Below the pieces are notes generated by a model that saw only the letters and a program-made list of their open reading frames with translations, was not told the origin of the DNA and made no database searches. Positions 59,594 to 64,000 of a stretch of DNA of 64,000 nucleotides are shown here, one piece after another; position 1 is the first letter of the stretch; every line of letters starts with the position of its first letter. A program made the position numbers and the translations under genes. The stretch comes from Bacteroidaceae bacterium. GTDB lineage: Bacteria; Bacteroidota; Bacteroidia; Bacteroidales; Barnesiellaceae_A. The stretch spans positions 45,336 through 109,335 of the forward strand of contig JAFXJY010000033.1 in assembly GCA_017531985.1 (NCBI GenBank), in the 5' to 3' direction.

Positions 59594-61531
59594 ATGAAGA
59601 TGAGAAAATTAGGATTATTCATGATGTTTGCAGCCACCATGCTATTGGGTGCGTGTAACAATTTGGGTGACGACTGGGAAGATAACTTTGGTGACGATGA
59701 CAACACCGGAGATGACAATGGAACAGAGCAGTTGGATCCCGTCGGCTCGGGTACAGAAGCCGACCCTTATAACGTGATAAAAGCCCTTACCGTGCAAGAT
59801 GGCTCGATGGCCTGGGTGAAGGGTTACATAGTAGGTCAAGTAGCCGGCTCAAGCATTAGTGAGGAGTCGCAATTTGATGCCCCCTTTACCGGTGCAGTGT
59901 ATGATGATGGTACAGTAGCAACAGCCGGAACGAATATTCTTATCGCAGCCAAGGCTGATGAAAAGAGCATCTCGGCTTGCTTGGTAGTACAATTGCCTAA
60001 GGGCGATGTTCGTACAACTCTTGAGCTTGTAAACAACCCCGATAACGATGGCAAGCCTGTAGAGTTGTATGGCAAGTTGACCAAATACTTCGGCGTAGCC
60101 GGTATGAAAGAGACCGCAGCAGCCAAGTTTGACGGAACAACTATCGGTCAAGTACCCGAAGATCCTACTACACCTCCTGCCGATGCAGAGGGTGATGGCT
60201 CGGAAAACAATCCTTATAACATAGCAGCTGCGACAGCCAACCAAAACGGTGCATTGGCCTGGGTGAAAGGTTTTATTGTGGGACATGTGGCCGGCTCAAG
60301 CATCAGCAGCGATTCGCAATTTGATGCCCCCTTTACCGGTGCTGTGTATGATGACGGTACAGTAGCCACACAAGGTACTAACATCCTTATTGCTGCAACA
60401 GCTACCGAGAATAACCCCTCGGCATGCTTTGTAGTACAATTGCCTAAGGGCGATGTACGTACAGCCCTTGACGTGTTGGCACATCCCGAGATTGACGGCA
60501 AGGAGGTTGTAGTGTATGGTAAGTTGACTAAATACTTCGGCGAAGCCGGTATGAAAGAGACTTCAGCTGCCAAGCTCGACGGCCAAACAATAGGTGAAGG
60601 TGGTAATACCAATCCCGACACACCCGTAAATCCTGAAGTAGGTGAGGGTAACGGTACGAAGGAAGCACCCTACAATGTGTCGGCTGTAATCAGCTTGAAC
60701 AACAGCGGTGCAAAGGCATGGGTAAAGGCTTATATCGTAGGTCAAATAAACGGTAAGAGCATCAGTAACGTAGAGTGGGAAGCACCCTTTGGTGTAGCCG
60801 ATGGCTCGACACAAGGTACTAATGTTGTTATTGCCGACAATGTAGACGATAAAGATAATATAGTGCCTGTACAACTTCCTGCAGGAGCAGTACGCAACGC
60901 ATTGAGCTTGCCCGATCACCCCGAAATGGATGGTAAAGAGGTGTTGCTCTATGGTGAGTTGGTAAAATACTTCGGTGCATGCGGTATAAAGAATACTACA
61001 TGTGCTATTGTAGATGGTACTGTGTATGGTATAGAGCCTGTTGATGCCGAAGGTGCAATACTTGAGATACCTTTTACAGCCGGTTTGGGCGATTTCGTTA
61101 CTTATAGTGTATTGGGCGACCAAGTATGGCAGTCGGATAAGACTTATGGTGCAAAGATGTCGGGTTATGCCGATGGTGCAAGTCATGCCAATGAGGACTG
61201 GCTCATTTCACCCGCACTCAACCTCAGTGGTAAGAGTAGCGTGACCATTACTTATGAGCATGCCATCAACAAGGGCGACTTGAACAACCTTACAACCAAC
61301 CACACCATGTGGGTAAGTGACAACTATAGCGACGGTGATCCTGCAGCAGCAACATGGGAGCAAGTAGAAATTACTACATATCCCGATGGAAAGAGCTGGA
61401 CTTATGTGTCGTCGGGCGATATAGCTGTGCCTGCCGCATACTTGAAGGATAATGTACGTTTTGCCTTCAAATACTTGTGTAGCGATGCCGAGTCGGCTAC
61501 ATGGGAGGTGAGAAATCTTGTTGTTAAGTAA
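59594..61531 (+). CDS. Lipoprotein with three tandem OB-fold (DUF6359-like) domains and a C-terminal jelly-roll
   Basis: The 645-residue protein has a lipoprotein signal (MMFAATMLLGAC) and an acidic linker (DDWEDNFGDDDNTGDD). Three homologous domains start near 50, 199 and 349, each opening with a DPYNV/NPYNI/APYNV stretch, then AWVKGYIVGQ-type, SSIS..FDAPFTG, NILIAA and KLTKYFG segments. Domains 1 and 2 are nearly alike (identical FDAPFTGAVYDDGTVAT run), pointing to recent duplication; domain 3 is more diverged. A C-terminal region from about 484 (HANEDWLISPALNLSGKSS) looks like a choice-of-anchor-J jelly-roll. It closes the operon before a strong terminator. Confidence 0.85.
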   Translation: MKMRKLGLFMMFAATMLLGACNNLGDDWEDNFGDDDNTGDDNGTEQLDPVGSGTEADPYNVIKALTVQDGSMAWVKGYIVGQVAGSSISEESQFDAPFTGAVYDDGTVATAGTNILIAAKADEKSISACLVVQLPKGDVRTTLELVNNPDNDGKPVELYGKLTKYFGVAGMKETAAAKFDGTTIGQVPEDPTTPPADAEGDGSENNPYNIAAATANQNGALAWVKGFIVGHVAGSSISSDSQFDAPFTGAVYDDGTVATQGTNILIAATATENNPSACFVVQLPKGDVRTALDVLAHPEIDGKEVVVYGKLTKYFGEAGMKETSAAKLDGQTIGEGGNTNPDTPVNPEVGEGNGTKEAPYNVSAVISLNNSGAKAWVKAYIVGQINGKSISNVEWEAPFGVADGSTQGTNVVIADNVDDKDNIVPVQLPAGAVRNALSLPDHPEMDGKEVLLYGELVKYFGACGIKNTTCAIVDGTVYGIEPVDAEGAILEIPFTAGLGDFVTYSVLGDQVWQSDKTYGAKMSGYADGASHANEDWLISPALNLSGKSSVTITYEHAINKGDLNNLTTNHTMWVSDNYSDGDPAAATWEQVEITTYPDGKSWTYVSSGDIAVPAAYLKDNVRFAFKYLCSDAESATWEVRNLVVK

Positions 61532-61553
61532 TAGCCTGTATGAGTTATATGAG

Positions 61554-61588
61554 TGCGTCATCCTATGTAGGGTGGCGCATTTTTTTTG
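61554..61588 (+). terminator. Terminator after the TonB-receptor operon
   Basis: TGCGTCATCCT (61554-61564) pairs with AGGGTGGCGCA (61569-61579) with two G-U pairs, followed by nine T. Confidence 0.88.
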
Positions 61589-61728
61589 TTAAATATATGT
61601 GTCGTAAGTGTTAAAATTTTGCAAATAAGCGAGTGGAATTAAACCGAGGCAGAAGATGTAAGTCTTAACAACAAACGCACAAACAAGCGGAAATAAATTA
61701 AGTATAACAAATAAAAAAACGAAAGAGT

Positions 61729-62352
61729 ATGAAAAAAGTAATGTTAATGTTGGTGGCCGTGTGTGCCATGTCGATGAGTACTGTAGTGAGTGCACAAGAA
61801 CAAAAGCTTGAGGCAAAACGCTTGGATAGAAAAGAGATGAAAGAGCGACAGGTGTCGATGATGAAGCAAGAGCTGAACCTTAGCGATGAGCAACTCATGC
61901 AAATAAAGGCCGCCAAGGAAGAGTTGGATGCTTCGCGCCAAGGAAGTCGTGAAAATATGAAGACTGCTCATGACAAATATCGTGCTACCGTAGATAAGGT
62001 GCTTACTCCCGAGCAAAAAGTGAAATTTGAAGAGATGAAGAAAAATCATCACGGCAAGAAGGAGTTTCGTGCTCAAGCCCGAGAGATAAAAAAAGGAGCT
62101 CACAAGCACATGAAATGTGATAGTGTGTGCGGAAAACATCACAAAGGTCATGGGCAAAAGGGAGAATGCCAAGGTGAAATGAGATGCGACTCAAAGCATC
62201 AGAAAGATTGTAAAGGAGAGTGCCCTCAAGTGAAGGATTGCGATAAGAAGCAAGATTGCAAGGGCGATTGCAAGGATGGAAAAGCCTGTGAAAAGAAAAA
62301 TAGAGAATGTGCTAAGTCGAAGGACTGCAATAAAGATTGTAATAAGAAGTAA
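61729..62352 (+). CDS. Secreted DUF4890-like protein with Cys/Lys-rich repetitive tail
   Basis: The 207-residue protein has a signal peptide (MLMLVAVCAMSMSTVVSAQ). A helical, charged first half (KEMKERQVSMMKQELNLSDEQ, then LTPEQKVKFEEMKKNHHGKKE) resembles DUF4890/Spy-like periplasmic proteins. The last 80 residues are dominated by Cys, Lys and Asp in short repeats: KCDSVCGKHHKG, QKDCKGECPQVKDCDKKQDC and KGDCKDGKACEKKN. The tail could bind metals or form disulfides. It is a single gene between terminators. Confidence 0.7.
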   Translation: MKKVMLMLVAVCAMSMSTVVSAQEQKLEAKRLDRKEMKERQVSMMKQELNLSDEQLMQIKAAKEELDASRQGSRENMKTAHDKYRATVDKVLTPEQKVKFEEMKKNHHGKKEFRAQAREIKKGAHKHMKCDSVCGKHHKGHGQKGECQGEMRCDSKHQKDCKGECPQVKDCDKKQDCKGDCKDGKACEKKNRECAKSKDCNKDCNKK

Positions 62353-62371
62353 TATTGGTTGAAAATGCAGC

Positions 62372-62411
62372 AAGCGAGAAGCACCGAGGTGAGTGTTTCT
62401 CGCTTTTTTTT
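62372..62411 (+). terminator. Rho-independent terminator after the Cys-rich gene
   Basis: AAGCGAGAA (62372-62380) and GCAC pair with GTGT and TTCTCGCTT (62397-62405) around a short loop, followed by a T run. Confidence 0.88.
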
Positions 62412-62535
62412 ATGTGTGGTTGTTAGGGGGTGTTGAAAAGGTTGCTACGGAGTGGTGTTGCAACCGGAAGGCCTAAAAGGACCATAAGGCCGTGGAGATG
62501 AAAAGGGGTATTAATAACTAAAATCATGTGATTTC

Positions 62536-62608
62536 TTGCTTAATAAATAAAATTATTTATATCTTTGCACTATCGTAATTTCTGTTACGGTAATGAGTGT
62601 TACGATAA
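62536..62608 (+). promoter_or_regulatory. Promoter and operator-like repeats before the AAA ATPase
   Basis: TTG (62536-62538), 21 bases, TATCTTTG (62560-62567) is a Bacteroidota promoter. Just downstream lie TATCGTAA (62571-62578), TGTTACGGTAA (62583-62593) and TGTTACGATAA (62598-62608). The first is the inverted complement of TTACGATA in the last, and the last two are direct repeats 15 bases apart. This looks like an operator overlapping the transcript start. Confidence 0.6.
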
Positions 62609-62620
62609 AAAATACCGAGT

Positions 62621-63946
62621 ATGAGATTTTTTGATAGAGAAGCTGAATTTGAAAAGCTAAGAGAAATTGAAGATATTTCTCACGAGGTAGCTCAGTTTAC
62701 CATTATTACCGGAAGGCGTCGTATTGGTAAGACAGAGATGGTTAAGAAGTTTTATGAAAACAAAACCATTCTCTACTTCTTTGTTGCCCGTAAGGCTGAA
62801 GCCGATTTGTGTGATATCTTCATTGATGAGATTCGTACAAAACTCAATATCCCGATGCTTGATGCGAAGGGGATGACATTTGCTGCAATCTTTAAGTATA
62901 TCATGGAACTGTCGCTAACCCGGCATATCACTCTCTTTATTGATGAGTTCCAAGACTTCTACAGGGTAAATTCCTCTATCTATTCAGATATGCAGAATAT
63001 CTGGGATAGCTACAAGAGTAAGGCTCATATCAACCTTGTTGTAGCTGGCTCGGTGAATACCTTGATGAATAAGATATTCAAGGATAAGAAACAACCATTA
63101 TTTGGCAGACAGACCGACACTATTCATGTTAGACCTTTCAGACCATCAGTCCTAAAGGAGATAATGGCAGAATATTGCCCCGGTTACAAGAAGTCCGACT
63201 TGTTGGCACTCTATGCCTTGACAGGAGGAGTGGCTAAATATGTTGAGTTACTCATCGATAGGAAGAAGTTTACCGAGAAGAAGATGCTCGATATGTTCTT
63301 TGAGCGAGACTCCTATTTCTTGCCCGAGGGTAAAAATATGCTTGTTGATGAATTTGGCAAAGACTACGGTATATACTTCTCAATATTGACCCTGATAGCG
63401 CAAGGTAGAAATACGCGCTCGGAGTTGGAGAATGCACTCAATATAAAAGAGTTGTCGGGCTACTTGAAAAACCTAAGCGAGGAGTATGGCTTGATAAGTA
63501 AGATGCAACCTATCTACGAAAAGTCAAACAATAAGAATGTCCATTATTCGATTAACGACCAGTTCTTGAAATTCTGGTTCCGCTTTATATACAAATATAC
63601 ACACATCATCGAGGCCGGTGGTAATGACAGATTGAGAACGATAGTCGAGCGTGACTTTTCGACATTCAGCGGGAAGTCTCTCGAAAGCTACTTTATTGAA
63701 GAGTTGAAAGAGTCGGGCGAATATACACATATTGGATATTGGCATGACCGCAAGGGTGAAAATGAAATAGATATAGTTGCCGAAGATGAATTGGAAAACA
63801 AGATAGAATTCATCGAAGTTAAACGTCAAGAAAAGAACTTTGACGAAGCGGTATTAAGAGCCAAATCGGAGTTGTTCTTCAAAGCAGTTGGTACATTCAA
63901 GGACTATGAGTTTATTTATAGAGGACTCTCAATAGAGGATATGTAG
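62621..63946 (+). CDS. AAA ATPase of the archaeal-type/DUF234 group
   Basis: The 441-residue protein starts FFDREAEFEKLREI and has Walker A FTIITGRRRIGKTEMVKKF, Walker B HITLFIDEFQDF and a sensor-like LVVAGSVNTLMNKI. The C-terminal part (from about 300) has KFWFRFIYKYTHIIEAG, typical of the DUF234 region, followed by a nuclease-like core: IGYWHDRKGENEIDIVAEDELENKIEFIEVK (Glu/Asp..ExK). Such proteins occur often in accessory regions of Bacteroidales and archaea; their role is unsettled. It lies between an operator-like promoter and a probable insertion sequence end. Confidence 0.9.
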   Translation: MRFFDREAEFEKLREIEDISHEVAQFTIITGRRRIGKTEMVKKFYENKTILYFFVARKAEADLCDIFIDEIRTKLNIPMLDAKGMTFAAIFKYIMELSLTRHITLFIDEFQDFYRVNSSIYSDMQNIWDSYKSKAHINLVVAGSVNTLMNKIFKDKKQPLFGRQTDTIHVRPFRPSVLKEIMAEYCPGYKKSDLLALYALTGGVAKYVELLIDRKKFTEKKMLDMFFERDSYFLPEGKNMLVDEFGKDYGIYFSILTLIAQGRNTRSELENALNIKELSGYLKNLSEEYGLISKMQPIYEKSNNKNVHYSINDQFLKFWFRFIYKYTHIIEAGGNDRLRTIVERDFSTFSGKSLESYFIEELKESGEYTHIGYWHDRKGENEIDIVAEDELENKIEFIEVKRQEKNFDEAVLRAKSELFFKAVGTFKDYEFIYRGLSIEDM

Positions 63947-63978
63947 TCAAATTAATCAACATACTGACTGATACAACA

Positions 63979-64000
63979 AGAGGGTGTCTCAAAAAACGAG
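63979..64000 (+). mobile_element. Possible left end of an insertion sequence
   Basis: AAGAGGGTGTCTCAAAAAAC resembles the terminal inverted repeats (GAGGGTGTCTCAAAA type) that I recall for insertion sequences in Bacteroidales. The window ends before any transposase, so this rests on the terminal motif only. Confidence 0.4.

Overview
The window is a 64 kb piece of a Bacteroidales chromosome (phylum Bacteroidota). Supporting signs are the phylum's promoter form (TTTG, about 20 bases, TAnnTTTG) before several genes, a GH97 alpha-glucosidase, a PorX-type response regulator beside a PorW/SprE-type lipoprotein, one protein with a type IX secretion (T9SS) sorting tail, and DUF5689/OB-fold lipoproteins beside a TonB-dependent receptor. 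The T9SS parts suggest a relative of Porphyromonadaceae/Barnesiellaceae rather than a typical Bacteroides, but the genus cannot be fixed from this sequence. No rRNA, tRNA or CRISPR array was seen.

Layout. 1-2.4 kb: end of an M13 metallopeptidase and enolase. 2.8-9.0 kb: a tripartite RND efflux operon (TolC-like, AcrA-like, AcrB-like) closed by a strong terminator. 9.1-20.6 kb: one long plus-strand surface-glycan operon making dTDP-L-rhamnose (rfbACDB), GDP-mannose and GDP-L-fucose (manC, gmd, fcl), with a YdcF-like protein, a sugar epimerase, a UbiA-type polyprenyl-phosphate pentosyl transferase, a HAD phosphatase and a WecA/TagO-like initiating transferase. 30.1 to 21.0 kb (minus strand): ssb, aroA, a small membrane protein, a metal ABC permease, porW, porX, tsaE and a GH25 muramidase. 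30.4-36.2 kb: a small phage-like island with a terminase and virion-like proteins but no capsid, portal, tail or integrase. 41.9 to 36.2 kb (minus): coiled-coil protein, polyprenyl synthase, unknown protein, TatD, PnuC-type transporter, thiamine pyrophosphokinase. 42.4-46.0 kb: gdhA, serC, serA. 46.0-52.0 kb: a lipoprotein glutathione peroxidase, a thioredoxin, a T9SS cargo protein, an NSS transporter and two small unknown genes. 52.1-61.5 kb: a GH97 enzyme and a secreted EEP-family nuclease/phosphatase, divergent from a TonB-receptor/DUF5689/three-OB-fold operon that may be an uptake system for nucleic acids or another phosphorylated polymer. 61.7-64 kb: a Cys/Lys-rich secreted protein, an AAA ATPase of the DUF234 type and the probable edge of an insertion sequence.

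Three structures stand out. First, a family of about nine MITE-like elements (full copies 191-199 bp) with shared terminal inverted repeats sits in spacers of the first 33 kb. Where the flanking genes give a direction the elements follow it. Their right ends often lie 22-46 bases before start codons, and several overlap stop codons of the preceding gene (gmd, ssb, GH25). Second, aroA carries an in-frame array of about 18 imperfect 21-bp units, many of them small palindromes, adding about 130 residues in the middle of EPSP synthase. Third, the plus strand changes from C-rich to G-rich at roughly 26-28 kb, which suggests a replication-strand switch or a rearrangement boundary.
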